Position numbers and translations under genes: made by a program. Under the pieces are notes generated by a model, which was given only the letters and a program-made list of their open reading frames with translations, had not been told where the DNA came from and made no database searches. A stretch of DNA of 64,000 bases from a virus: positions 281,155 through 345,154 of the IMG/VR virus record IMGVR_UViG_3300023184_000025; one strand, given 5' to 3'. Position 1 is the stretch's first letter. Every line of letters begins with the position of its first letter. Shown here in pieces: positions 7,741-15,401 of the stretch.

Positions 7741-8052
7741 TTAAATATTTCCTAATCCTACACGACTATAACCCAACTTGGATTTAATCTCTTTACGGTC
7801 TCGATTCTTCTCTGGTTTCCACGCCCGTGGGTCGACGGTTTCACCAGTTAGTTCATAACGAAAGTCTGGATCGTAAACCATATATCCCAGTTTGTTCCAT
7901 TTGATTACCCCATCGTCAAATAGAAAAATACAACCACGACACATACAGAAACTGGCACCGTTTTCACTCATTACATTACCATTCACCGTGCCAACATATT
8001 TGACCACATTACCCTGGTGCATTTCTTTAAGTGCTTCGTAGTAGTCAATCAT
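7741..8052 (-). CDS. Hypothetical protein in HNH cassette
   Basis: 103 residues, starting MIDYYEALKEMHQGNVVKYVGT; resembles small phage proteins of the DUF2829 or 'Thoeris anti-defense 2' look (short N-terminal helix, then VV.. DG..KWN), with a Cys pair FCMCRGC near residue 36. Overlaps the upstream ORF by 4 bp (ATGA). Assignment is weak. Confidence 0.65.
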   Translation of the reverse strand: MIDYYEALKEMHQGNVVKYVGTVNGNVMSENGASFCMCRGCIFLFDDGVIKWNKLGYMVYDPDFRYELTGETVDPRAWKPEKNRDRKEIKSKLGYSRVGLGNI

Positions 8053-8279
8053 TCATCAACTCCAAAAACAAACTTGATACGATTGGCAACCACCTTGCCA
8101 TCATATCGGGTGTCGTTAGCAACATCTAAACATTCATTGATGATTAGTTCTGCGAATTTTTCTAAACGGATCTTATCCCATTCTTGAATTTTGAATCCAT
8201 CTTTGGGATCAAATTGGTATATCTTATCAGCAGATAAGTTAGCCTGTTCAGTAAGTTGTTTTATCTTCTGTTCGTTCAT
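8049..8279 (-). CDS. Small hypothetical protein in HNH cassette
   Basis: 76 residues, mostly helical (KIKQLTEQANLSADKIYQF, LEKFAELIINECLDVAN). The EKFAELIINECL type helix is common in small phage proteins. Translationally coupled with the next ORF. No function known. Confidence 0.7.
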   Translation of the reverse strand: MNEQKIKQLTEQANLSADKIYQFDPKDGFKIQEWDKIRLEKFAELIINECLDVANDTRYDGKVVANRIKFVFGVDE

Positions 8280-8282
8280 AGT

Positions 8283-8347
8283 GGTCTTTGCGGTGTCCTA
8301 CCCTTGCGTCCAGAACACTTTTCTCTTTGCTTCATACAGCAATAACT
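8283..8347 (-). pseudogene. Degenerate copy of the tmRNA acceptor-piece region
   Basis: On the minus strand this stretch matches the true acceptor piece (7075-7010) in order: TAAGAGTTATTGCTGTA against TAAGAATATTGCTGTA, then AAAGAGAAAAGTGTTCTGGAC against GAAGAGAAAGTTGTCTTGGAC, but the T-arm and acceptor pairing are lost. The HNH cassette lies exactly between the two copies. Confidence 0.45.
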
Positions 8348-8348
8348 C

Positions 8349-8993
8349 TTACTTATTGATTATACTGTCAACAAAGTCTAATAGCAATGCATAATGGCTA
8401 CCTTGATGATATTTGCCCTTCATCCAACTGTAACTATCATACCAATGCCGTTCACTTTCAGGATGACACCCTATTAATCCAATTTGGTTTTGAATTATGG
8501 CCATTGGATCACCATTGGCATAACGAGCAACAGTTTCGAACTTAGACTCGTCTCCAACTAAAGCGCACCCGTCATACCAAAACATGTTTGTGGGAGTGCC
8601 GTTCCAGGTTATACTGATATTTTTTGCATGCGGCCTGCGAGTATCAGTGTCAGGGCGTGTTATATACTGTACTGCATCAACGCCGTCTAGCAAATTAAAA
8701 TACTCACTGCCAGCCCAGTATGCACCCATACAGATACCAAGGTATGCTCCACCACGATTAACAAATTCCTGTATCCTAAGTCCGTTTTCTCTAGTTAAAA
8801 AATTAAAATTACTGGCATCTCCCAGACCACCGGGAAAACATATCATGTCAACATCGTCAAAAAAATCCGCCTCTAATTCCTGGCGGGTGAATATTTTAAA
8901 TGTGTAGTTTGACGAAAGGGCTTTAATGATACCGTTGCCACTTTGCACGGAGCAATATGGTTGGTGCAAAAATAATGCAATGCGACCGTTCAT
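8349..8993 (-). CDS. Class I glutamine amidotransferase-like protein (BPL_N type)
   Basis: 214 residues. The N-terminus (RIALFLHQPYCS), CFPGGLGDA near residue 55, nucleophile elbow GICMGAYWAG near residue 87 and GCHPESE near residue 172 match the DJ-1/GATase-like domain found at the N-terminus of eukaryotic biotin-protein ligases and in many bacterial and phage proteins. Cys and His are in place, the usual third residue (Glu) follows the His. The substrate is unknown. It stands alone, with a 43-residue membrane ORF just upstream. Confidence 0.75.
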   Translation of the reverse strand: MNGRIALFLHQPYCSVQSGNGIIKALSSNYTFKIFTRQELEADFFDDVDMICFPGGLGDASNFNFLTRENGLRIQEFVNRGGAYLGICMGAYWAGSEYFNLLDGVDAVQYITRPDTDTRRPHAKNISITWNGTPTNMFWYDGCALVGDESKFETVARYANGDPMAIIQNQIGLIGCHPESERHWYDSYSWMKGKYHQGSHYALLLDFVDSIINK

Positions 8994-8995
8994 GA

Positions 8996-9127
8996 TTATT
9001 TGTGTGGTTTTAAAAAGTCATCGTCTTTTGAATCTTCATCAAATTTGGACCAATCGTAGGTAGCAACTGAATATATCCAATATCCATACAGTCCAAAAAT
9101 TAAAATTAATAAAATTAGATTAGACAT
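8996..9127 (-). CDS. Small single-pass membrane protein
   Basis: 43 residues, ATG 9127: a hydrophobic helix (NLILLILIFGLYGYWIY) and an acidic, polar tail. It sits 2 bp upstream of the amidotransferase-like gene. No family recognised. Confidence 0.55.
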   Translation of the reverse strand: MSNLILLILIFGLYGYWIYSVATYDWSKFDEDSKDDDFLKPHK

Positions 9128-9141
9128 ACTACTCGAGATAT

Positions 9142-9654
9142 TTAGTCAACAGTTTTATTGACTGTTACCCCGGACTTTTCTAAAAATTTTACCCCTGAAT
9201 CATCTCGGTATGCTTCTCCGTAAAATACTCTGCGTATTCCGGATTGATAAATCAGTTTAGCGCATTCAATGCAGGGAGCATGAGTAACAAACAAATCAGC
9301 ACCGTCGCCACTTTCTGTGCTCTTGGCCAATTTTGCAATGGCGTTAGTTTCAGCATGAAGTACCTCTGGTTTAGTTTTTAATCCGTATCTATACTCTTCT
9401 TCAGCATCTTCGTTATATTCTGTATACGGATACATCGATTCAAACTCATCGGGACTAATCCATCCTCCTGCTCCAGAGTCATATACTTTATCTTCGCAAT
9501 TATTATCCCAACCAGCCGGCATACCATTGTAGCCAATTGAGATGATTCTATCATCCTTGACCACAATAGCACCCACATGCAATCTACGAGCATGACTAAG
9601 TTTGGCAAATGTTTTAGCAACATCCATATAGGCCTGAATAAATTTCTGTTTCAT
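9142..9654 (-). CDS. Deoxycytidylate (dCMP) deaminase
   Basis: 170 residues. Zinc deaminase motifs HAETNAIAKL (near 100) and PCIECAKLI (near 126) are intact, with the phage-type N-terminal SHARRLHVGAIVVKDDRIISIGYNGMP. The enzyme makes dUMP from dCMP for dTMP synthesis and is standard in T4-like phages. It follows the metallophosphoesterase gene by 1 bp. Confidence 0.92.
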   Translation of the reverse strand: MKQKFIQAYMDVAKTFAKLSHARRLHVGAIVVKDDRIISIGYNGMPAGWDNNCEDKVYDSGAGGWISPDEFESMYPYTEYNEDAEEEYRYGLKTKPEVLHAETNAIAKLAKSTESGDGADLFVTHAPCIECAKLIYQSGIRRVFYGEAYRDDSGVKFLEKSGVTVNKTVD

Positions 9655-9655
9655 A

Positions 9656-10261
9656 TTAGTCTACACTTGGCCCATTGCCGTTTTTAAAGCCCACCTTTCC
9701 ACCTTCAGATTCAATGCGTTTGATCACATCTTCGAATAAAATGGGTGTGTAATCGGTTTGCTCCACGCACACACAGTGATATCGCGGATCAATGTAGTTG
9801 CTGTAGATAACTTCTCCAGTATCAGCGTGTGCGCCACGAGGCTTCATCACACGGTTAGCGTGAGTGTGTCCGTGAATGTTCACACCAAAGCGACCCAAAC
9901 TTGCTTCATGCACAGGGATGTGGCTCAAGATCATTCCGTTCATCACATGATATGCTCGCAACTCACGAAAGTATTTGCGATATTCCTCATCACGAAAGAT
10001 ATCGTGATTACCACGGATCAGGACCTTGTCACCATTCAAGCGGGCCATTGTTGGTAATGCTTTACGATTGATGACCACATCACCCAAATGATAGACCTTG
10101 TCGTTGGGCCGCACACGGTCATTCCAACGACAAATCATTTCTTCATCCATTTCCTCAGCCGAGTCCCAGGGACGAAGTTTTGTAACACCATCGTTACGTG
10201 TGAAGCGACATACACCAGTATGTCCAAAATGTGTGTCGCTGACTAAAAATACACTAGGCAT
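9656..10261 (-). CDS. Calcineurin-like metallophosphoesterase
   Basis: 201 residues with the full set of metal motifs: DTHFGH (9-14), GDVV near 60, GNHD near 84, and HGHTH near 130. This short single-domain type is common in phages; substrates range from cyclic nucleotides to nucleic acid ends and are not predictable here. It has a good ribosome site (AAAGGAG) and its own promoter. Confidence 0.9.
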   Translation of the reverse strand: MPSVFLVSDTHFGHTGVCRFTRNDGVTKLRPWDSAEEMDEEMICRWNDRVRPNDKVYHLGDVVINRKALPTMARLNGDKVLIRGNHDIFRDEEYRKYFRELRAYHVMNGMILSHIPVHEASLGRFGVNIHGHTHANRVMKPRGAHADTGEVIYSNYIDPRYHCVCVEQTDYTPILFEDVIKRIESEGGKVGFKNGNGPSVD

Positions 10262-10285
10262 ATATTGCTCCTTTCTTTAACTTAG

Positions 10286-10314
10286 ATTATACAATTGTTT
10301 GAGTTACCAGTCAA
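10286..10314 (-). promoter_or_regulatory. sigma70 promoter for phosphoesterase and dCMP deaminase
   Basis: TTGACT (10314-10309), 17 bp, TATAAT (10291-10286). Confidence 0.75.
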
Positions 10315-10331
10315 CTGTTTTTGTAATAAAA

Positions 10332-10533
10332 AATAGTTAAAGGCACTACCCTGTGTTTAAAGCATTAGGTTTTATCAACGGTATCAGCGTTGCCGTAACA
10401 CTCCCATCAGCATGTTCAACCAAGTGCCACTTGGCTCGGCCAGTATATCGGCTACAGTAGGCTATGGGTGATCACTTCCCTGGTAGTTAGGATCTGCTGG
10501 CTAAGCTTTCTTTCGCTCACGCCTTTAACTATT
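10332..10533 (-). ncRNA. Structured ncRNA directly behind rpoZ (weakly 6S-like)
   Basis: About 202 nt closed by a perfect 13-bp helix (10533-10521 with 10344-10332), ending in a T run on the minus strand like a terminator. Inside are a near-perfect hairpin CCAAGTG-C-CACTTGG and AGTGTT ACGGC AACGCT, and no ORF. Short matches to enterobacterial 6S RNA occur in the same order (AGCCGATAT, then CATGCT), with the general layout of a long closing stem and interior arms, but the spacing differs and I do not claim homology. It starts 4 bp after the rpoZ stop, so it is probably cut from or co-transcribed with rpoZ mRNA. Confidence 0.6.
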
Positions 10534-10536
10534 ACA

Positions 10537-10785
10537 TTAAAAAACTTTGTCAGAACGTCTAGGTCGACGGTCTGGATTTTTCACTTCTGTAGGTTTTAAC
10601 AAATACTCTCTACCCACATGTCCTGCTTCAATTTCCTTAAGAGCAGTGACTACTGCTCCGTTGGTGGAAGCAATGTGTGAGCGATAACCATTGCGAAGTT
10701 CTCTAACTCTGCGAGTTGCAATTAGCACAAGATCAAATCGGTTACCAACTTGTTCTACTGCGTCTTCTGATGTAATTCTTGCCAT
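10537..10785 (-). CDS. rpoZ: RNA polymerase omega subunit homologue
   Basis: 82 residues. The N-terminus MARITSEDAVEQVGNRFDLV is nearly the bacterial omega signature (E. coli begins [20 protein letters not shown]) and VVTALKEIEAGHVG matches the conserved ALREIEEG helix. The C-terminus is shorter and basic (RRPRRSDK). Omega binds the beta-prime subunit and helps assembly and ppGpp response. A phage copy could replace host omega in RNA polymerase. AAGGA precedes the ATG; a structured RNA follows at once. Confidence 0.9.
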   Translation of the reverse strand: MARITSEDAVEQVGNRFDLVLIATRRVRELRNGYRSHIASTNGAVVTALKEIEAGHVGREYLLKPTEVKNPDRRPRRSDKVF

Positions 10786-10793
10786 GTTAATCC

Positions 10794-11969
10794 TTAAAGG
10801 TATTTTTGATGTAGGCGTTGTGAGTCATCGCCTAAGTCTTTTATTAATTTAGCATTGTAATAAAAGTGTTCTGTGTGATTGTTGTAATAGTTTTTTAAAT
10901 CATTAATGCTGTGATCTGCAATTAATTTTTTAATTGATTGTATAGCCATTGATACCCTGTCATGAAAATCACGCACTCCTTGATACCTGTAATCAATTAA
11001 GTCATGCGGAAACCAAAATCCTTGTGCTTCTAAATTGCTTACTGCGTTATAACAAAGAGGTATAGCTACCAAATGATGCCAGAAAGCTCTCATGGTTTTC
11101 TCTGTGAATGCTTGATGTAAATCATTATTTTTTGTTTCTCTAATTACCGAAGCAAAGCAACAGCGGTTGTTATTCCATGTAAAACTATCAACAAAACAAA
11201 ATTGTTGAACTCTTTTTTTAATTGCAGTATTGTTGTTGATATTTTTTATTTTAACCTCACCATCGCTGTTGACTTTTGTGTCATACAATGATGATATCAA
11301 ATCAATAGTGTCCTGACTTTTAAAATAAGTGATCTGTTCTGCATAGTCTAATAACACTTGTTTTGGTGGCAATTTATACAGGCTATCAAATAAACAATGA
11401 TCTAAAAACTCTAATACTCGCATTGCAATATATGATCTATCATTGTAGTGTTTTGTACCACCAGCCCAATAACTAAAATGATATTGCATCATTTTATTTT
11501 TTTCAGTGACTATGTCTGGGTGACTAACAAATTCACCAGGACTAAAACAAGTACGATAAGCACTTTCGCAATAGGCCCAGGACAACTCAACAATTGAAAA
11601 CGATTTTTCGTGATAAATGTTGCACCATTCTTTCCACCAATTTTTCATTCCTAAACTCTGACTTAACACCACAGTGATGTTTTCTATATCAGCACATTTT
11701 GTTCGTAACCACTGATGTAGATAAACCATTAACTCTTCGCTGATGTATTCTTGGTACAATATAGCCACAGGCTGTGCAAAACTTGTACCAAAATCAAAAT
11801 GTTGTGTTAATGCATCAAGTTTAGAAAAAACAAACTGTTTTAATTCAGTAGAATTTAACGTATCAGTGTTGGATATAAGATCGTCGCCAATTCTACAGGC
11901 TATTTTGTAGTTTGCTGGTTGTTGATGTGTTCTGATGTACCTAACAACATCTTCGTTGGCAACGTTCAT
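10794..11969 (-). CDS. Putative glycosyltransferase-like protein (TEKT family)
   Basis: 391 residues, no signal peptide. The C-terminal part (FTEKTMRAFWHHLVAIPLCY...LEAQGFWFP near 290-330) resembles the exostosin/GT10-like C-terminus found in a family of phage and giant-virus proteins; the protein at 21834-22922 has the same block (FFTEKTWIPILNNHAFIIAG). The N-terminal part is not recognised. Activity is inferred from that family resemblance only. Confidence 0.5.
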   Translation of the reverse strand: MNVANEDVVRYIRTHQQPANYKIACRIGDDLISNTDTLNSTELKQFVFSKLDALTQHFDFGTSFAQPVAILYQEYISEELMVYLHQWLRTKCADIENITVVLSQSLGMKNWWKEWCNIYHEKSFSIVELSWAYCESAYRTCFSPGEFVSHPDIVTEKNKMMQYHFSYWAGGTKHYNDRSYIAMRVLEFLDHCLFDSLYKLPPKQVLLDYAEQITYFKSQDTIDLISSLYDTKVNSDGEVKIKNINNNTAIKKRVQQFCFVDSFTWNNNRCCFASVIRETKNNDLHQAFTEKTMRAFWHHLVAIPLCYNAVSNLEAQGFWFPHDLIDYRYQGVRDFHDRVSMAIQSIKKLIADHSINDLKNYYNNHTEHFYYNAKLIKDLGDDSQRLHQKYL

Positions 11970-12400
11970 GAGTATTCGTAATTGACAGTTGAATCGTTGA
12001 CTCTAAAGGTATTTGCGCCGTTTTTGATGTGAAATTTTCTAGCCATTTCAGTGGGTGGACTAAGAGTAACAAATCTTTTAATATTGGGTTTATTTTCTCT
12101 TATGTGTCGAACTGCATCAAAGATGAGTTCGCGGCCTGCACCAGGAGCATAACTCCAGATAGTGTAGAATACTACAATACTAGGATCGTTTACTGGTTCA
12201 AATAATTCGCTTTCATCAAGCGGAACAATGTTTTGGTAGCTAGCACAAGTGATGGCTTTGGCTTTACCACTTTCGTCACGGAGTACAAATATATCTCTAT
12301 TTGTGCCTATGCGACTACTGGTTGGGATGTGAGGACGAACTGGATCTTCTTTGAGCAGTTCAATGATGTTGTCTGAAAATGATTGTACAAAGTGTAGCAT
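11966..12400 (-). CDS. Probable GNAT-type acetyltransferase
   Basis: 144 residues from ATG 12400; the open frame further upstream runs into a tRNA gene and is not used. SYAPGAGRELIFDAVRHIRE (near 90-110) fits the acetyl-CoA loop and helix of GNAT folds, followed by a typical AR.FH.KNGA ending (ARKFHIKNGANTF). Overlaps the next gene by 4 bp. Substrate unknown. Confidence 0.6.
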   Translation of the reverse strand: MLHFVQSFSDNIIELLKEDPVRPHIPTSSRIGTNRDIFVLRDESGKAKAITCASYQNIVPLDESELFEPVNDPSIVVFYTIWSYAPGAGRELIFDAVRHIRENKPNIKRFVTLSPPTEMARKFHIKNGANTFRVNDSTVNYEYS

Positions 12401-12453
12401 GTTAACCTTATATATGACGTTATGTGTGTATTTAATATTAAAGACTAATATAA

Positions 12454-12528
12454 TGGCCGGTCCTGAGAGGATCGAACTCCCACCCTCTGTTTCGAAGACA
12501 GAGATGATATCCATTTCACCAAGGACCG
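12454..12528 (-). tRNA. tRNA-Arg (UCG)
   Basis: Full cloverleaf; anticodon loop CTTCGAA; acceptor CGGTCCT/AGGACCG; CCA encoded. Confidence 0.93.
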
Positions 12529-12531
12529 ATG

Positions 12532-12605
12532 TGGTGCTCTCAACAAGAATTGAACTTGTGTTTCGCCCTTACCAAGGGCGTGTAATGCCATTATACTATG
12601 AGAGC
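12532..12605 (-). tRNA. tRNA-Thr (GGU)
   Basis: Acceptor GCTCTCA/TGAGAGC, loop TTGGTAA, CCA encoded; 3 bp upstream of tRNA-Arg(UCG). Confidence 0.92.
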
Positions 12606-12646
12606 AGAATTTGTAATATTGATAAAGTTTTAATGTAAATAAAAAC

Positions 12647-13372
12647 ATGCCTAATTATGATTCCTTTTATAAAAATCTTGCTAACAAAACTGTAGACTGG
12701 TTGCCCATGGACACTGAAGAATTATACAAGAAAAATCTTGACAAACGCCACGGTGATCTAGTACTACAGGGCTGGATAGATAATCACTTTACATATGAAT
12801 TTAACTCACATGGGTTTAGGTGTAAAGAGTTTACCGACAAACCTAGTATCATGTTTCTTGGATGTAGTTTTACAATGGGTATGGGATTACCTGTAGACTT
12901 AATTTGGCCTGAGTTAGTATCAAAGAATCTAAATTTACAATGTGTTAATCTTGGCATTGCCGGCTCCTCTGCTGATACAGCATTTAGGTTATGCCATGGA
13001 TGGCTAGATAAAATTAATCCAAACACAGTTATTTTTATGCAACCCCCGGGCATAAGATGTGAACTGGTAACCGACGATAGTATTAAAAATGTAGATATTG
13101 AAGATCCATCAACAAAAGAGTTTATCAAACTTTGGACAGTAGACGAAAATAATAATTATTTCAACACTGAAAAAAATACATTAGGTATACAAATGCTGTG
13201 TACTGCCAAAGGAATCAAGTTTGTTACAGTTAATGCTAACACACTCACATCAAGCTACTCTAATTCATTTGGTAGAGACCTTTGCCATCCGGGCATTGAC
13301 AGGCATCGAGTTTTTGCTGAACGATTGTCAATGAAGCTTGGAGCGGGTAGAGAGAATCGAACTCTCAACTAA
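12647..13372 (+). CDS. SGNH-hydrolase-like protein (plus strand)
   Basis: 241 residues on the strand opposite to its neighbours. Block I-like GCSFTMGMGL lies near residue 73, a Gly/Asn block LGIAGSSADTAF near 105, and a DLCHPGIDRH ending near 215, the order of SGNH esterase folds. The last ten residues are read from the antisense strand of tRNA-Gly, so the gene overlaps a tRNA tail to tail. At least three other SGNH-like genes occur in the window. Possible roles are glycan deacetylation or esterase action. Confidence 0.7.
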   Translation: MPNYDSFYKNLANKTVDWLPMDTEELYKKNLDKRHGDLVLQGWIDNHFTYEFNSHGFRCKEFTDKPSIMFLGCSFTMGMGLPVDLIWPELVSKNLNLQCVNLGIAGSSADTAFRLCHGWLDKINPNTVIFMQPPGIRCELVTDDSIKNVDIEDPSTKEFIKLWTVDENNNYFNTEKNTLGIQMLCTAKGIKFVTVNANTLTSSYSNSFGRDLCHPGIDRHRVFAERLSMKLGAGRENRTLN

Positions 13373-13412
13373 ACCTTGGCAAGGTCTCGGGTTACCATTA
13401 CACCATACCCGC
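13339..13412 (-). tRNA. tRNA-Gly (GCC)
   Basis: Acceptor GCGGGTA/TACCCGC, loop TTGCCAA, T73, CCA encoded. Its 3' end overlaps the plus-strand SGNH-like gene by 34 bp. Confidence 0.93.
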
Positions 13413-13422
13413 ATTAAATAAC

Positions 13423-13893
13423 TCAAGCTACTTTTAAAGTTTTGAAACGATCAGCGGCATAGCTTGCGGCAAATGCGTTGGGTTTAACAAACGGTACAAC
13501 ATTACATGTTCCTTTAATATAGCCAATAGCCTGGCTAATAACACAGCTAGATCCATACTGATCATCAGGGTTAATGTCCAAGTGGACTTGAACCTGTCTA
13601 CCTTCAAATACATCTGCTAGCTTTAGGTACAACTCGCTAACTTTATACACTTCGGACATGAGGCGCATTGCTGGCCTATTGACTTTGTGATCGTAATCAC
13701 GTTCACGTTGTACCTCACCAAATAACTTACAACCGTTATTTCCGTTAATGTGTACAACAATAGCCAAGACGTAGTCAGCATACCACTGACCGTCAACACG
13801 CATACGTTCAGAATCACAGCCTAGATAAATTTTAGTATCTGGCCCTTGCGCTTCAATAAAGCTCTTGATTTCTTCTAGATTAATTTTTTTCAT
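13423..13893 (-). CDS. RNase H-like protein (DUF458/YkuK type)
   Basis: 156 residues. IYLGCDSERMRVDG (22-35) gives the first acidic residue of an RNase H fold; HLDINPDDQYGSS near 103 and a conserved Gly/Lys-rich C-terminus (IGYIKGTCNVVPFVKPNAFAA is the YkuK-like block) complete it. Bacillus YkuK is of unknown function. It may be a nuclease. Confidence 0.7.
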   Translation of the reverse strand: MKKINLEEIKSFIEAQGPDTKIYLGCDSERMRVDGQWYADYVLAIVVHINGNNGCKLFGEVQRERDYDHKVNRPAMRLMSEVYKVSELYLKLADVFEGRQVQVHLDINPDDQYGSSCVISQAIGYIKGTCNVVPFVKPNAFAASYAADRFKTLKVA

Positions 13894-13904
13894 GATTACC
13901 TCAG

Positions 13905-14684
13905 TTACGAGCTGGCATCAAGTACATGACTATACATGATGTCCTTTACTGTAGCAGTCCTTTCATTTTTGTTTTTGCTTCCCAATACCACAATCACGTA
14001 GTCTTTGTCTTTTTGTGTCACAAACAAACTCATACACCAACCTGCGGCATTGGTAAGACCAGTTTTGCTAATCACAATGTTGTTAAATTCAAACAACAAT
14101 GGTTGATTGGTATTGGTTAAGTTTACAATTTGAGATTTTTTCTTGACCTGTGTTTCAATTGAAACAGTTTTCTTAACTGATGCTTCTTTAATAAACCAAT
14201 AGCCGGATGCTGTTTGCACCATGTTGGCCACGTCATATACTGTGCTTACATTAAACACACTTAGGCCAGTTGGGTCAATAAATGCAGTATTATTCATTCC
14301 CCACACTTTGGCATGTAGGTTCATTTGTTTAACAAATTCGCTTCTTCCACCAGGATAATCTTCAGCAATAGTTTCGGCCGCGGCGTTGTCACTGCGAACT
14401 AGCATTGCATTTAACAGTTCGTATCTGGTGTAATATTGTCGTGGAATACTACTTGGAACACGACCACTAAGTAAAAGTTTTCTACCTAGGTCTTTGTTGT
14501 AGTCAAGTGTGACCATTGCGGTCATTAATTTAGTAATACTAGCAATAGGACGAATTTCTTCACCGTTGTGTACATATTGTGGTTTGTTGGAGACCACATC
14601 CAAGACTAATATACTTGAATCACTAGGAAATGCATAAGTGGGTATGCTAACCAGCATTGCAAGCATTATAAAAAGTCTCTTCAT
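13905..14684 (-). CDS. Periplasmic D-Ala-D-Ala carboxypeptidase/endopeptidase (S11, PbpG-like)
   Basis: 259 residues with a signal peptide (1-18, ending TYAF). All three penicillin-binding motifs are present: SITK near 49, SDN near 98, and KTG near 207. The size and the SDNAAAETIAEDYPGG and WGMNNTAFIDPTGLS segments match small S11 enzymes such as PBP7. It would act on peptidoglycan cross-links in the periplasm. In a phage it could aid lysis, remodel the wall for superinfection exclusion, or help growth of a large infected cell. Confidence 0.9.
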   Translation of the reverse strand: MKRLFIMLAMLVSIPTYAFPSDSSILVLDVVSNKPQYVHNGEEIRPIASITKLMTAMVTLDYNKDLGRKLLLSGRVPSSIPRQYYTRYELLNAMLVRSDNAAAETIAEDYPGGRSEFVKQMNLHAKVWGMNNTAFIDPTGLSVFNVSTVYDVANMVQTASGYWFIKEASVKKTVSIETQVKKKSQIVNLTNTNQPLLFEFNNIVISKTGLTNAAGWCMSLFVTQKDKDYVIVVLGSKNKNERTATVKDIMYSHVLDASS

Positions 14685-14717
14685 GATGCTTCCTTTGTTC
14701 TATTATATATGCTAAAT

Positions 14718-14794
14718 TGGTGCCCCAGAGGAGACTCGAACTCCTAAAATTTGGCTTCTAAGACCAACACGTATACCAATTCCGTCACCGGGGC
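14718..14794 (-). tRNA. tRNA-Leu (UAG), short variable loop
   Basis: Acceptor GCCCCGG/CTGGGGC, loop CTTAGAA, T-arm AGGAG TTCGAGT CTCCT, CCA encoded. The variable region is only 5 nt (ATTTT), not the long arm normal for bacterial tRNA-Leu. Confidence 0.88.
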
Positions 14795-14806
14795 TTTAAA
14801 TACAGT

Positions 14807-14956
14807 ATGATTAATTGTAACACATCTACTGATATATTGTATGAGAAATTGGCAAAACAGTCTTATATTTCTCCAACTTACCATAGCACACATCGTGTGT
14901 TTGTTCCTGATCCACTGCTGAATACACCCAAACCTAAGTTTATTCCTGATCCATTA
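14807..14956 (+). other. Possible small plus-strand ORF with internal repeat
   Basis: An ATG frame begins at 14807 and contains VPDPLL ... IPDPLL as a repeat (CCTGATCCA twice) before running into antisense tRNA-Phe at 14958; it stops at 15022. There is no good ribosome site. It may simply be a spacer with a short duplication. Confidence 0.2.
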
Positions 14957-14957
14957 T

Positions 14958-15033
14958 TGGTACCAAGAGACGGGATCGAACCGTCCACACCCGGATTTTC
15001 AGTCCGGTGCTCTACCAACTGAGCTATCTTGGC
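14958..15033 (-). tRNA. tRNA-Phe (GAA)
   Basis: Loop CTGAAAA, canonical D and T arms, CCA encoded. Confidence 0.95.
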
Positions 15034-15035
15034 AT

Positions 15036-15111
15036 TGGGGTAACTAATGGGAATCGAACCCATATTAACGGAATCACAATCCGTGGTGTTAACCTTTACA
15101 CTATAGTCACC
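15036..15111 (-). tRNA. tRNA-His (GUG)
   Basis: Loop TTGTGAT; the extra G at -1 opposite C73 that marks tRNA-His is encoded; CCA encoded. Confidence 0.93.
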
Positions 15112-15116
15112 ATAGA

Positions 15117-15401
15117 TTAATCTTGGTCAGGCGGTAATCCATTACTGCGTCGATCACGAAGAGTATCAGTGTTCTGAAACATTCGTTTCTCTTGCTGTGT
15201 CAACTCTTTAAACGTTTTCCTGGGATTACCGCACATTACACAATTTGGGTTGCCACAGTTCATAGCATGATGCTTGGCAAACTTATGTGGTTCTTCAACT
15301 GGTATCCCAAATTCTTTGGCAATCTTTACCTGCTTGTTAATAGCATTATCATCTTTAAGCAATCGCTTGCTATGTTTGAATTTATCGTTTTCGTCTGACA
15401 T
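15117..15401 (-). CDS. Small zinc-ribbon-like protein
   Basis: 94 residues with HHAMNCGNPNCVMCGNPRK near 44-62, a compact CxxxxCxxC knuckle, and a C-terminal LTQQEKRMFQ segment. This family is common in phages and environmental bacteria as a hypothetical protein. It sits among tRNA genes. Confidence 0.75.
   Translation of the reverse strand: MSDENDKFKHSKRLLKDDNAINKQVKIAKEFGIPVEEPHKFAKHHAMNCGNPNCVMCGNPRKTFKELTQQEKRMFQNTDTLRDRRSNGLPPDQD

Noticed and set aside
7741-8052. Naming the 103-residue protein a Thoeris anti-defense (Tad2) protein
   Set aside because: The N-terminus resembles DUF2829, but key residues cannot be checked by eye. Left as hypothetical.
10332-10533. Firm naming of the RNA behind rpoZ as 6S RNA
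   Set aside because: Only short blocks match and the 5' arm is about twice as long as expected. Kept as candidate structured RNA.
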